The notes under the pieces: generated by a model
The model's database searches: none
What the model saw: the letters and a program-made list of their open reading frames with translations, nothing else
What the model was told of the DNA's origin: nothing
Source: Syntrophosphaera sp035450685
GTDB lineage: Bacteria > Cloacimonadota > Cloacimonadia > Cloacimonadales > Cloacimonadaceae
Direction: 5' to 3'
Length of the DNA: 64,000 nt
Assembly (NCBI GenBank): GCA_035450685.1
Contig: DAOTNF010000006.1
Location: 55,952 to 119,951 of the forward strand
Position numbers and translations under genes: made by a program
Part shown: positions 51,666-60,175 of the stretch, in pieces
How the letters are laid out: each line of letters starts with the position of its first letter
Numbering within the stretch: position 1 is the first letter of the stretch

Positions 51666-52351
51666 GTACCGCCATTGTCACCGCCGCCGGTTCCGGCACC
51701 CGCATGGGTTCCGAGATCAAGAAACAGTATCTGCCCCTGGGCGGAATACCCATTATGATCCGCACTTTACAGACCTTCTTCGCTTCGGAAGTGATAGACA
51801 ATATCATTGTCACTGCCCCGGAGGATGACATTTCGTTTTGCGAAGATCTGATCAGGCAGTATTTTGAGGATTCGGACAAACCCTGGCTGGTTATCGCCGG
51901 AGGAGCGGAGCGCCAGGACAGCGTCTTTGCGGCGCTGCAACAATGCCCTCCCTCTGTGAAATATGTGTTCATCCACGACGCCGTAAGGCCCTTTATCAGT
52001 GAAGAACTGCTGTTGGAACTGTATGAGATAGTGCAGCGGGATAAGGCTGTGATCCCGGTTGCCAGAATCAAAAACACCATCAAGAGCATCCAGGAAGACC
52101 ACATCGGGCAAACCATCCCCAGAGGGAATCTGGTGAAGGTTTTCACCCCTCAGGTCTTTTCTTATAAACTCATCCGGGATGCCTACGACAAGGCCTATCT
52201 GGATGGATACATCAGCACCGACGACTCTGCCCTGGTGGAGCACCTCGGTGCGCCGGTCACCTACAGATTCTGTCCCGACCTCAATATCAAGATCACCGAC
52301 GAGTTGGATCTCTTTTTTGCCCGCCAGTTGGTGGACAACAACATTGTTTAA
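51653..52351 (+). CDS. ispD: 2-C-methyl-D-erythritol 4-phosphate cytidylyltransferase
   Basis: A 232-residue MEP-pathway enzyme that joins CTP and methylerythritol phosphate for isoprenoid synthesis. The nucleotide-binding start is AIVTAAGSGTRMGSEIKKQYLPL; further marks are GGAERQDSVFAAL, FIHDAVRPFI, the TIPRG block and the DDSALVEHLG and KITDELDL blocks. Length normal. The start overlaps the radical SAM gene. ispF lies one gene downstream, separated by the GlmS-like gene. Confidence 0.96.
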   Translation: METLSTAIVTAAGSGTRMGSEIKKQYLPLGGIPIMIRTLQTFFASEVIDNIIVTAPEDDISFCEDLIRQYFEDSDKPWLVIAGGAERQDSVFAALQQCPPSVKYVFIHDAVRPFISEELLLELYEIVQRDKAVIPVARIKNTIKSIQEDHIGQTIPRGNLVKVFTPQVFSYKLIRDAYDKAYLDGYISTDDSALVEHLGAPVTYRFCPDLNIKITDELDLFFARQLVDNNIV

Positions 52352-52364
52352 TGGAGATTTACCC

Positions 52365-55112
52365 ATGCTGAACCTGAAAGAAAACTGCTTCAGACTCTTA
52401 CACAGAATTGCCCGCAGCGACTTCCGCCTGCGCCTTCCCCTGCCTTTGCCCGGACTGGGCTGCGGCGTATTGGGACTTGCCTTGCCCAAGGTTTCCGTCA
52501 ACATCGGAGAATACGCTTCCAAACTGCTCAAAGCTTTGGAATACAGAGGTTACGACTCCACCGGCGCCGCCTTTCAAGGTGACAGCCAGGAGATAACCCT
52601 GCTCAAGGATGTGGGAGCTCCCAGCACCCTGGTGAAGACTCTGGGCATCGAAAAGCAGGCTGGGAAACTCTTTTGCGGACAGGTACGCTGGGCTACCTTC
52701 GGCTTTGTAAACAAGGTCAATGCCCAACCCCACGAGGTGAAATGCAAGCGCCACCTCTATGGCGCGCACAATGGCAACATCACCAACACCCGCGAACTAA
52801 AACTCTTCCTGAGCAAGGAAGGGCACACAGTGCTTTCCGACAACGACGGCGAAATGCTGGTGCACAGCGTTGAGCACTATTTTGACATCGAGATGGACAA
52901 GGCCGGCAACCCGGATGATCCCGAGCTGCGCAAGGCTTGCATGCGGAGCGCGATTATCGCCACGGCGGACAAACTGATCGGCTCCTACGCCGCGGTGGTT
53001 GTGGATCCTGTCACCCAGACCATGTGGGCCATCAAATCCGGCAGCAGCCTTTATTTTGGCGTCGGAGAGCTGGACGGTATGCCTTTTGCCCTGGCGTCTT
53101 CCGATCTGACCGCTGTGCTGCGTTTTACCAAGAATCTGGTCAACCTGCGGGAAGGCGAGTTTGTTGAGTTCACATCAGACTACTATCAGGTCTATGCCCA
53201 AAAGAACCTGCGTTTCAAGCGTTTGAACCAACCCGATGAAGTTTACGCCAAAGGTGCCAAAATAAACTCCCGCGCGGTCTATTCCAAGCTGCGCGCCGAA
53301 GATGTGGAGCTTTTGCCCGAGTTCGAGTTCTTTATGGAGCAGGAGATCTACGCCCAGAGCGAATCCGCGGGCAAGCTGGTCAAGCTTTTCCAGGGCGGGT
53401 CGAACACCGGCAAGAGGATGCTGGAGCTGATTAACAAGGCAGGTTTGCGGGAGCAGATGTGCCAGTCGTTGCAGCAGATTTTGCGGAGTCCCGAGCTTAG
53501 TGAGCGGCAGCAGATCTTTGAGCAGTTGCTGGCTTCGGATGAGTTCAATGAGTTTTACGCCAACACTCAGAAAGTCTGGCAGTCGCTGCTTGACGTGGCT
53601 GTGAAAGAAGACTTTGAGAAAAAGTATTTCTTTTCCCAGGAAAAGAACATCTTCATGGACCTGATAGGTAAGGAGTTCGACCTGCGCAGGATGCTGCTTG
53701 CCAAGGTGCTGGACTCTCTGGCGGAAGCGGACAGCGTGGCGGAGTTTGAAAAGAGTGTGCAGAACTTTCTGGATCTGGTAAAAAACACCATCCACTACAA
53801 CCGCATCGCCTACACCATCGCCTGCGGAACCAGCTTCCACGCCACCAAGGTCGGAGCCCTCTTCTTCAATCAGATCGCAGGGGTGGAGATCATCCCCATT
53901 CTGCCCGGCGATTTCCGCGGCGAATACTCCAACTGCATCAAGGACAACGACCTCATCATCGGTGTATCCCAATCCGGAGAGACCAAGGATCTGATCGATA
54001 TCTTCAACGACATTGACGCCTCCAACCTCAACGTGCGCAAGGTGGTGCTGGTCAACAACATGAACTCCACCCTCGGCCAGGAAAAGAGCGACGTGGCCAT
54101 CCCCATCCTCTGCGGACCGGAGATCGCCGTTCCCGCCACCAAGAGCTTTATGAACCAGATCACCCTGTTCTACTATCTCGCCATCCGCACGGCACGCATG
54201 AAACTGGATGCCGGGATCAACGAGCTTGACGGCGAGCAGCGCCAGGCCAAGCTCAAAGAGCTGGTACAGCGTGAGCAAAGCCTGGGCGACATCCCCCTGC
54301 TGATCCGTGAGACACTGGAGAACACTGCGGATATGGTCGACTCCATCGCCGCCAAGATCTACATGGAACCCTCCCTGCACATCCTGGCAACCAAGATCAG
54401 TGGCGTCGCCATGGAGGGAGCGCTGAAGATACGCGAGACGGTGCTCAATCACGCGGAAGGGCGTGAAGCATCGGAGTTTAAGCATGGCCCGAACACTATC
54501 CTGGGCAAGAACACGGTTTTCGGCATCAAAAACCTGCGCAACTTCATGCGCGCTTTCGGCAGCGTGATCGACTTGCTGGACGAAAGCACCCGGCAAGGCA
54601 GCATTGTCCAGGACGAAATCAAGCTAATCTACAAGGCTCTGGTGGATTACATCTTTACCGGAAACAAGCCTTTCAACCTGTCCCCGGAGGCGGACAAGGT
54701 GTTCGAGGAGCAGGTGAAAAAACACGATTTCTTCGCCCCTCTCTATCGCAACTATCCCCTCATCTACGTGACCGGACCGGATGAACGGGATGTGAACCTG
54801 ACCATTTCACAGATCAACACCCACAAGATTCGCGGCGCGAACACCTATGTGATCGCCGAGGAAAACGAGCATCTGCTCAAAAACGCCAGCAGCAACCCCA
54901 ACGAAGGCCAATACTACGGCTGGGGTTATATCATGCTGCCCAAGACAGGAGATAGCCTGCTTACCTGTTTCTCCGCCACTGTGGTGCTTCAACTGCTGGC
55001 CCTCAGGATGAGCGTGCGCAAGATGAAGAAGCTGGACAAGCTGAACATGGCGGAGCACGGGGTGCATCCCGATGTGCCCAAAAATGTTTCCAAATCCATA
55101 ACGGTGGATTGA
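52365..55112 (+). CDS. Long GlmS-like glutamine:fructose-6-phosphate aminotransferase with N-terminal extension and inserted helical region
   Basis: A 915-residue protein, against about 610 in ordinary GlmS. Glutaminase domain: Cys33 in LGCGVLGLAL, ALEYRGYDSTGAAF, GQVRWATFG, NAQPHEV, AHNGNITNTREL. SIS domains: ACGTSFHATKVG, GVSQSGETKDLIDIF, VNNMNSTLGQEKSD, EGREASEFKHGPN, and the tail DVPKNVSKSITVD. Cys33 is not next to the initiator Met as in normal GlmS; 32 residues precede it and would need removal, as in PurF, to free the catalytic amine. About 140 helical residues (about 335-475) lie between the glutaminase and first SIS domain. ATG 52365 has GGAG eight bases upstream. It likely makes glucosamine-6-phosphate for cell-wall sugars, but could act on a different sugar. 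Confidence 0.85.
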   Translation: MLNLKENCFRLLHRIARSDFRLRLPLPLPGLGCGVLGLALPKVSVNIGEYASKLLKALEYRGYDSTGAAFQGDSQEITLLKDVGAPSTLVKTLGIEKQAGKLFCGQVRWATFGFVNKVNAQPHEVKCKRHLYGAHNGNITNTRELKLFLSKEGHTVLSDNDGEMLVHSVEHYFDIEMDKAGNPDDPELRKACMRSAIIATADKLIGSYAAVVVDPVTQTMWAIKSGSSLYFGVGELDGMPFALASSDLTAVLRFTKNLVNLREGEFVEFTSDYYQVYAQKNLRFKRLNQPDEVYAKGAKINSRAVYSKLRAEDVELLPEFEFFMEQEIYAQSESAGKLVKLFQGGSNTGKRMLELINKAGLREQMCQSLQQILRSPELSERQQIFEQLLASDEFNEFYANTQKVWQSLLDVAVKEDFEKKYFFSQEKNIFMDLIGKEFDLRRMLLAKVLDSLAEADSVAEFEKSVQNFLDLVKNTIHYNRIAYTIACGTSFHATKVGALFFNQIAGVEIIPILPGDFRGEYSNCIKDNDLIIGVSQSGETKDLIDIFNDIDASNLNVRKVVLVNNMNSTLGQEKSDVAIPILCGPEIAVPATKSFMNQITLFYYLAIRTARMKLDAGINELDGEQRQAKLKELVQREQSLGDIPLLIRETLENTADMVDSIAAKIYMEPSLHILATKISGVAMEGALKIRETVLNHAEGREASEFKHGPNTILGKNTVFGIKNLRNFMRAFGSVIDLLDESTRQGSIVQDEIKLIYKALVDYIFTGNKPFNLSPEADKVFEEQVKKHDFFAPLYRNYPLIYVTGPDERDVNLTISQINTHKIRGANTYVIAEENEHLLKNASSNPNEGQYYGWGYIMLPKTGDSLLTCFSATVVLQLLALRMSVRKMKKLDKLNMAEHGVHPDVPKNVSKSITVD

Positions 55113-55115
55113 ACC

Positions 55116-55592
55116 GTGTTCCGCATAGGCTTTGGCTACGATGTGCACCGCCTGGTAGAAGGGCGCAAGCTGATTCTGGGCGGTGTGGAGATTCCTTTTG
55201 CCAGAGGGCTGGAAGGCCATTCCGATGCCGACGTCCTCATCCATGCCATCGTGGACGCCCTGCTGGGTTCCCTTGCTCTGGGTGACATCGGCAGCCATTT
55301 CTCCGACCAGGATCCCCAATACAAAAACATCGACAGCCGCATCCTGCTACGCAAAGCTTATGACCTTGTGAATCAACAGGGTTACCGGCTGCAAAACCTG
55401 GACTGCACGATCTGTGCCCAGGCACCCAAGTTGCGGGATTATATCCCCATTATGCGCAACAACTTGGCTGCCGATCTTGCCTGCCAGCCGACAGAGATAT
55501 CGGTGAAGGCCACCACCGAGGAAGGCCTTGGAGTTTCCGGCGGGGGAGAGGGGATCGCAGCCTATTGCGTGGCGATGGTGAGGAAGATATGA
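55116..55592 (+). CDS. ispF: 2-C-methyl-D-erythritol 2,4-cyclodiphosphate synthase
   Basis: A 158-residue trimeric MEP-pathway enzyme. Zinc ligands are in GYDVHRL and the following His in GLEGHSDADVLIHAI; other marks are ALALGDIG-type SLALGDIGSHF, KATTEEGLG and the tail AAYCVAMV. The start is GTG 55116, three bases after the GlmS-like stop. The stop overlaps mobB in ATGA. Confidence 0.96.
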   Translation: MFRIGFGYDVHRLVEGRKLILGGVEIPFARGLEGHSDADVLIHAIVDALLGSLALGDIGSHFSDQDPQYKNIDSRILLRKAYDLVNQQGYRLQNLDCTICAQAPKLRDYIPIMRNNLAADLACQPTEISVKATTEEGLGVSGGGEGIAAYCVAMVRKI

Positions 55593-56338
55593 AAGCAATC
55601 GGCGTTGTCGGCTACCATCACACCGGCAAGACCACCCTGGCCACCCTGCTGATCTCGGCTTTTTCCGGCAAAGGTTTTGAGGTGGCTTCCATCAAGGACA
55701 TCCACAGCGAAAAATACCGGGCTGACAAGGAAGGCTCCAACTCCTGGAAACACGCCCAGGCGGGTGCGAACCAGGTCTTTGCCCGCGGCCTCAAGGATGG
55801 CGCTTTGATCCTCACTCCCAGTCCGGACTTGAGGCAGATTCTCGGCCTGATCCGGGCTGACTGGCTGGTGATCGAAGGCCTCAGAGAAGCGGCGGTGCCC
55901 AAGATCGTCTGCGCGGACACCCTTGCCCAGGCCGATGAGCTTTTTGACCCCACGGTCATCGCCTATAGCGGCAGGATTTCCGGACAGACCGATTCCCACA
56001 ATGGGCTGCCCGTGCTTTCCGCCCTCACGCGGAAGGAAGAGCTGCTGTCGCTTGTGCTTGCCAAGGCTTTTCCCATTCTGCCGCAAAGCGACCCGGAATG
56101 TTGTTCCGCCTGCGGACGCAACTGCTATCAACTGGCAGGGGATATTCTGCAAGGTTTGGCGAAGCGGGAAGATTGTGTTCTGGACGGCAAAAGCGACCTG
56201 ATCCTGGAAGTGGGTGGATCCGCGGTGACAATCGTTCCCTTTGTGCAAAAGCTGCTGCGTGACAACATCCTGGCTTTTGTGGACAATCTCAAGGATATTC
56301 CTCCCACGGGCGACATCAGCATCAAGGTCAGAAGATGA
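55589..56338 (+). CDS. mobB: MobB-like molybdopterin-guanine dinucleotide biosynthesis GTPase
   Basis: A 249-residue P-loop protein. Walker A is GYHHTGKTT; SIKDIHSEKYRADKEGSNSWKHAQAGA is typical of MobB. The C-terminal about 90 residues hold a Cys cluster (CCSACGRNC and a later Cys) that could bind Fe-S or zinc, as in MobB-like proteins of strict anaerobes. It should help attach a nucleotide to molybdo- or tungstopterin. ATG 55589 is in an ATGA overlap with ispF and the stop overlaps thiF the same way. Confidence 0.87.
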   Translation: MKAIGVVGYHHTGKTTLATLLISAFSGKGFEVASIKDIHSEKYRADKEGSNSWKHAQAGANQVFARGLKDGALILTPSPDLRQILGLIRADWLVIEGLREAAVPKIVCADTLAQADELFDPTVIAYSGRISGQTDSHNGLPVLSALTRKEELLSLVLAKAFPILPQSDPECCSACGRNCYQLAGDILQGLAKREDCVLDGKSDLILEVGGSAVTIVPFVQKLLRDNILAFVDNLKDIPPTGDISIKVRR

Positions 56339-56958
56339 AACCGGACAAGCTTTTTGCCGAACTTTTTGCCGGGCAGGATCAGAAACTGCTCCAGGCCTGG
56401 CGCCAAGCCACAGTGGGCATTGCCGGAGCTGGAGGATTAGGCTCGAACGTAGCTGTCGCCCTCACCCGGGCTGGCATCGGCAAGCTGATCATCGCCGATC
56501 ACGACAGCGTGAGTAAACCCAACCTCACCCGGCAGCAGTTTTTCCTGCGCCAGGTTGGGCTGCCCAAGGTGGCCGCCCTCCAGGACACCCTGCGCAAAAT
56601 CAGCCCCTACACTGAACTGTCGGCCTATCCCCAGAAAATCACTGAACAGAATCTGCCCGGCATCTTTGGCAAGGCCGACCTGCTGATCGAAGCGTTGGAT
56701 GACGCGGAGCAGAAAGAGATGCTGATCGAGACCTGGCAAAGCCTCTATCCCGAGCGTTATCTCATTGTTGCCTCAGGAATTGGCGGCGTTGGCAAAAACG
56801 AATTGCTACATACCGAACAGATGGGAACCCTCTTCATCGTGGGCGATGGGGTGAGCGAAATTCAGCCGGGTGAATCTCCCGTCTCCGCGCGGGTTGCGGT
56901 GGTGGCGAACATGCAGGCCAATCTGTGCCTGGAATTGCTGGCGGGTTTGCGCAAATGA
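56335..56958 (+). CDS. thiF: ThiF/MoeB-family sulfur-carrier adenylyltransferase
   Basis: A 207-residue E1-like enzyme. GIAGAGGLGSNVAVALTRAG binds ATP, ADHDSVSKPNLTRQQF contains the ribose-binding Asp and the conserved NLxRQ, and LLIEALDDAEQKEM follows. It lacks the CxxC zinc pairs of longer MoeB proteins, matching short ThiF forms. It activates the C-terminus of a ThiS/MoaD-like protein, here encoded directly downstream in a 4-base overlap. Whether the sulfur goes to thiamin or to the molybdenum/tungsten cofactor is open; mobB upstream favours the latter. Confidence 0.9.
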   Translation: MKPDKLFAELFAGQDQKLLQAWRQATVGIAGAGGLGSNVAVALTRAGIGKLIIADHDSVSKPNLTRQQFFLRQVGLPKVAALQDTLRKISPYTELSAYPQKITEQNLPGIFGKADLLIEALDDAEQKEMLIETWQSLYPERYLIVASGIGGVGKNELLHTEQMGTLFIVGDGVSEIQPGESPVSARVAVVANMQANLCLELLAGLRK

Positions 56959-57164
56959 ATCCAGCCCAGATCACTGTCAACGGCCACCGGATTCCCTGGC
57001 GGGAGGGAATGACGGTTCGCGCGGTGCTGCATGCCATGAACTATACTTTTCGCATGCTGGTCATCAAAGTGGATGGCAAGCTGGTCAAAAAAGAGGATTG
57101 GGACAGCACTACTGTTCCAAAGGGCGCTGAAGTGAGCGTCTATCATCTGATCAGCGGTGGTTGA
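56955..57164 (+). CDS. thiS: ThiS/MoaD-like sulfur carrier
   Basis: A 69-residue beta-grasp protein ending in GG, which is needed for adenylation and thiocarboxylate formation. It has TVNGHRIPWREGMTVRAVL and KVDGKLVKKEDW as in ThiS. ATG 56955 overlaps the thiF stop. Partner and likely pathway are as for thiF; no thiazole-synthase gene is nearby. Confidence 0.88.
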   Translation: MNPAQITVNGHRIPWREGMTVRAVLHAMNYTFRMLVIKVDGKLVKKEDWDSTTVPKGAEVSVYHLISGG

Positions 57165-57501
57165 GCGTGAACCAAATGATAAAAATCGTATGTTTTTCCA
57201 GTCTTTCCCGCAGCCTTCCCCTATGCATAAGACATTCAAAAGCAATAAGATAGGTAGTCATCCTTAGGTCATCCCTATTCAGGGTTAAGGATGACCCCAG
57301 GTTGACCCCAGCAGAACGCTTGGCAGGCTATTGGTGCCAAAGGGGAGCGAAAGCTGCTTCCCGTGAGGAACTTGCCTCGAAACTTGCTCAAGGAAGTAAA
57401 CATGACAGAAAAACTATTTCTCCGCCCCTGCCGTCACCTGCCACAAGGATTCGGTGTAAGCCCATCTGGCGGTTCTGAACCAGATCTGGCAAGGCCTTAG
57501 T
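57165..57501. other. 337-base gap between thiS and lplA
   Basis: It holds repeat copy F in minus orientation. About 170 bases follow before lplA with no clear promoter or gene. Confidence 0.55.
57250..57314 (-). repeat. Dispersed intergenic palindromic repeat, copy F
   Basis: Read on the minus strand it gives GGGGTCAACCTGGGGTCATC, CTTAACCCTGAATAGGGATG and ACCTAAGGATGACTACC. It keeps the palindromic half only; the CCAAAGCCAGTAGC part and the start-codon frame are absent. Confidence 0.7.
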
Positions 57502-58482
57502 ATGCTTTTCATTATCAGCGGCAGCCACTGGGCGCCTTTCAATATTGCCAGCGAGGAACACATCCTGCGCTCTTACTCCGAGGATGTATTTCTGCTCTAC
57601 CGCAATCAGCCCTCCATCATTGTGGGCCGGCATCAGAACACGCTGGCGGAGATCAATCTGGATTATGTGCGCCAGCATTCCATCCCGGTGGTGCGCCGTT
57701 TGACCGGGGGAGGAACGGTCTTCCATGATCTGGGCAACCTCAACTATTGCTTCATCGTGCAGGATGACAAGGAGGATTCGCTCAGCTTCGCGCGTTTCAC
57801 AGCGCCGGTGCTATCCGCCCTGCATGAGCTGGGAGTGGATGCCAGGCTGGAAGGGCGCAACGACCTAACCATCAACGGGGCAAAGTTTTCCGGCAACGCC
57901 AAAGCCCTGCATCATGGCAAGATACATCAGCACGGAACCATCCTCTTTGCCTCGCAGATAGCCGATCTTTCCCAGTCTCTACGGGTGAATCCGCTCAAGT
58001 TTCAGGACAAAGCCGTGAAATCGGTCGTATCCCGGGTGACCAACCTGAGTTCCCATCTTGCCCATCCTCTATCTCTGGAAGACTTTATCCTGCTGATAAG
58101 CAAGCATGTGCGCCGGATGTATCCCGATGCCCGCGAGCACAGCTTTTCCGAAGAAGAGAACCAGGCCATCCGGGAACTGGTGCAAAGCAAGTATGACACC
58201 TGGGATTGGAACTATGGTCATTCCCCTGCCTACAACCACGTGAAAGCCGTGCGCTGCGCCGCGGGAACGATCGAGTTTCACACCGACGTGCACGGGGGAA
58301 GGATCACCGCCCTGCGCGTATATGGCGACTTTTTCAGCGACCGCGATCCCCGGGAGTTCGAACAGGCTCTGATCGGCTTGCCCCATCGGCGTGAAGAACT
58401 GCTTAACGCGTTGCAGGATTTGCCGTTGCGCGACTATCTGGGGCAGGTCACTGCCGCGGAGCTTCTCTCGGGCTTAATCTGA
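57502..58482 (+). CDS. lplA: Lipoate-protein ligase A family
   Basis: A 326-residue lipoate ligase that attaches lipoate to E2 or glycine-cleavage H proteins by way of lipoyl-AMP. Visible motifs are RRLTGGGTVFHD, GRNDLTINGAKFSGNA with the catalytic Lys, HGTILFA, and a C-terminal accessory domain (about residues 245-326). ATG 57502 has no strong ribosome-binding site. It stands alone between gaps, suggesting lipoate scavenging. Confidence 0.93.
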   Translation: MLFIISGSHWAPFNIASEEHILRSYSEDVFLLYRNQPSIIVGRHQNTLAEINLDYVRQHSIPVVRRLTGGGTVFHDLGNLNYCFIVQDDKEDSLSFARFTAPVLSALHELGVDARLEGRNDLTINGAKFSGNAKALHHGKIHQHGTILFASQIADLSQSLRVNPLKFQDKAVKSVVSRVTNLSSHLAHPLSLEDFILLISKHVRRMYPDAREHSFSEEENQAIRELVQSKYDTWDWNYGHSPAYNHVKAVRCAAGTIEFHTDVHGGRITALRVYGDFFSDRDPREFEQALIGLPHRREELLNALQDLPLRDYLGQVTAAELLSGLI

Positions 58483-58541
58483 CGGTTTTCCCAAGCTTTG
58501 TGCAAGGGCTGTAAGCAAACTGCGCGAAAGGAAAAAAGTGC

Positions 58542-58571
58542 TTGACCAATATAGCCTTGCATTTTTAGAGT
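58542..58571 (+). promoter_or_regulatory. Promoter-like sequence upstream of SpoVG-like gene
   Basis: TTGACC (58542-58547) and TAGAGT (58566-58571) are 18 bases apart, about 26 bases before ATG 58597. Likely also drives the aminotransferase-Kor operon. Confidence 0.5.
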
Positions 58572-58596
58572 AGTAAATCTAGAGTATGGAGCTTAG

Positions 58597-58887
58597 ATGA
58601 ATATACATTTTCGCGACGTTCAAGCCGGAAGCGTGGAAGCGCGGGCAATTGTGGAAATTGCCGAAGGTGTTTTTTTGAACGAGATCACCATCCTAAATAT
58701 CGATGGGGAGATTGTGGTGGAGTTTCCCAAAAAAAGCTTTATAGGAAAGTCCAAACGCACGTTCTACATCGATATAATCACCTTTGAGGATAACGACAAA
58801 CGTATTGTGTGGGAATTGGAGATCAAATCCGCCTACCGGGAATGGCGCAAGAACAATAAAAAAGTTTTAGTATATGAACAAAAATAA
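58597..58887 (+). CDS. Small SpoVG-like protein
   Basis: A 96-residue protein. The pattern VEARAIVEIAEGVFLNEITILNIDGEIVVEFP, a later DIITFE segment and a closing amphipathic helix (LEIKSAYREW) resemble SpoVG, a small RNA/DNA-binding regulator, but the match is partial and the last residues are Lys-rich. It sits 17 bases ahead of the aminotransferase gene, behind its own promoter-like sequence, and may head the amino-acid-fermentation operon. It could instead be an unrelated small beta protein. Confidence 0.6.
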   Translation: MNIHFRDVQAGSVEARAIVEIAEGVFLNEITILNIDGEIVVEFPKKSFIGKSKRTFYIDIITFEDNDKRIVWELEIKSAYREWRKNNKKVLVYEQK

Positions 58888-58904
58888 AGAACTGGAGGAT
58901 CACA

Positions 58905-60125
58905 ATGATCAAAGACTTACAAGACGTTCTCTCCACAAACATCAAGGGAATGCGGCGCTCCGCCATCCGTGAGTTGCTCAAGTATCTGGGCCAGCCTGGC
59001 CTGATCTCGTTTTCGGGTGGCTTCCCAGCCCCGTCAACCTTTCCCATCGAGGAACTGAAAGGCATCATCAATGAAGTGATGGACAAAGAGGCAGCCCTGG
59101 CTCTGCAGTATGGCACCACCGAAGGTGACAACCTGCTGCGTACCCTGTTGGTCGAGCGCTACAAAAAGGCCGGCATCGACATGGGCCTCGAAAACATAAT
59201 CATCACCACTGCCTCTCAACAGGCTTTGGACCTGATCGCCAAGATGTTTATCGACCGCGGCGACACAGTGGTCGTGGGTCTGCCCTCCTATCTGGGCGGT
59301 CTGAGCGCGTTCAATTCCTACGGAGCGGACATGATCGGCATTCCGATGGACGATGAGGGCGAAAAACCTGATGTCATGGAAGCCGAGATTAAAAAAGCCA
59401 TCGCCCGCGGCAAGAAACCCAAATTCATCTATGTGATCCCGGACTTCCAAAATCCCGCCGGCATGACCATGAGCACCAAGCGCCGCAAGGAAGTCATTGA
59501 AATCGCCCACAAGTATGACATCCTGATCCTCGAAGACAGCCCCTACCGCGAACTGCGCTATATGGGCGAAACTCAACCCACCATCTATGAATTGGACGGA
59601 ACCGGCCATGTGATTCTGCTGGGCACCTTCTCCAAGATTTTCTGCCCCGGTTTCCGCATTGGCTGGGTCGCCGGACATCCCGACGTTCTGGACAAGATCG
59701 TGGTCGGCAAGCAAGCCACCGACCTCTGCACCCCTCCTTTCACCCAGCGCATCGCCGCCCGCTACATCGAGAAAGGCTACCTCGATCCCAAGATCAAGCA
59801 GATCTGCAAGATGTACCAGTCCAAGCAAAAGGTCATGCTGGATTCCCTGCAGGAGTTCATGCCCGAAGAATTCACCTGGATCAAACCCGAGGGCGGACTC
59901 TTCCTGATGGCTTACGGGCCGGAATGGATGGACACCAACGCGCTGCTGCTTGATTGCATCAAGGAAGCGAACGTGGCTTATGTGGCTGGAACTTCCTTCT
60001 TCTGTGACAGAAAAGGCCACAACACCATGCGCCTGAACTTCTCCTACGAAACCGAAGAGCAGAACCGCGAAGGCTGCCGCAGACTGGGTGACTTCTTCAA
60101 GAAGGTCATCGCCAAGAGGTCCTGA
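58905..60125 (+). CDS. PLP-dependent class I/II aminotransferase (LysN/2-aminoadipate type)
   Basis: A 406-residue fold-I aminotransferase. ISFSGGFPAPSTFP and ALQYGTTEGDNLLR are typical of the 2-aminoadipate/MocR-like group; further marks are YVIPDFQNPAGMTM, ILEDSPYRELRY, the PLP Lys in GTFSKIFCPGFRIGW, and the substrate-carboxylate Arg in MRLNFSYE. It probably moves the amino group from branched, aromatic or glutamate-family amino acids to 2-oxoglutarate. It is 50 bases upstream of KorDABC, so it can supply the 2-oxoacid for that complex. Confidence 0.94.
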   Translation: MIKDLQDVLSTNIKGMRRSAIRELLKYLGQPGLISFSGGFPAPSTFPIEELKGIINEVMDKEAALALQYGTTEGDNLLRTLLVERYKKAGIDMGLENIIITTASQQALDLIAKMFIDRGDTVVVGLPSYLGGLSAFNSYGADMIGIPMDDEGEKPDVMEAEIKKAIARGKKPKFIYVIPDFQNPAGMTMSTKRRKEVIEIAHKYDILILEDSPYRELRYMGETQPTIYELDGTGHVILLGTFSKIFCPGFRIGWVAGHPDVLDKIVVGKQATDLCTPPFTQRIAARYIEKGYLDPKIKQICKMYQSKQKVMLDSLQEFMPEEFTWIKPEGGLFLMAYGPEWMDTNALLLDCIKEANVAYVAGTSFFCDRKGHNTMRLNFSYETEEQNREGCRRLGDFFKKVIAKRS

Positions 60126-60175
60126 ACCCGGAAACAACATGTCGAAAACAATAATAAATAGAACCTGGAGGAACT

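Noticed and set aside
53175..54596. 473-codon open frame on the minus strand opposite the GlmS-like gene
   Set aside because: Antisense shadow of the SIS region; no recognisable domain.
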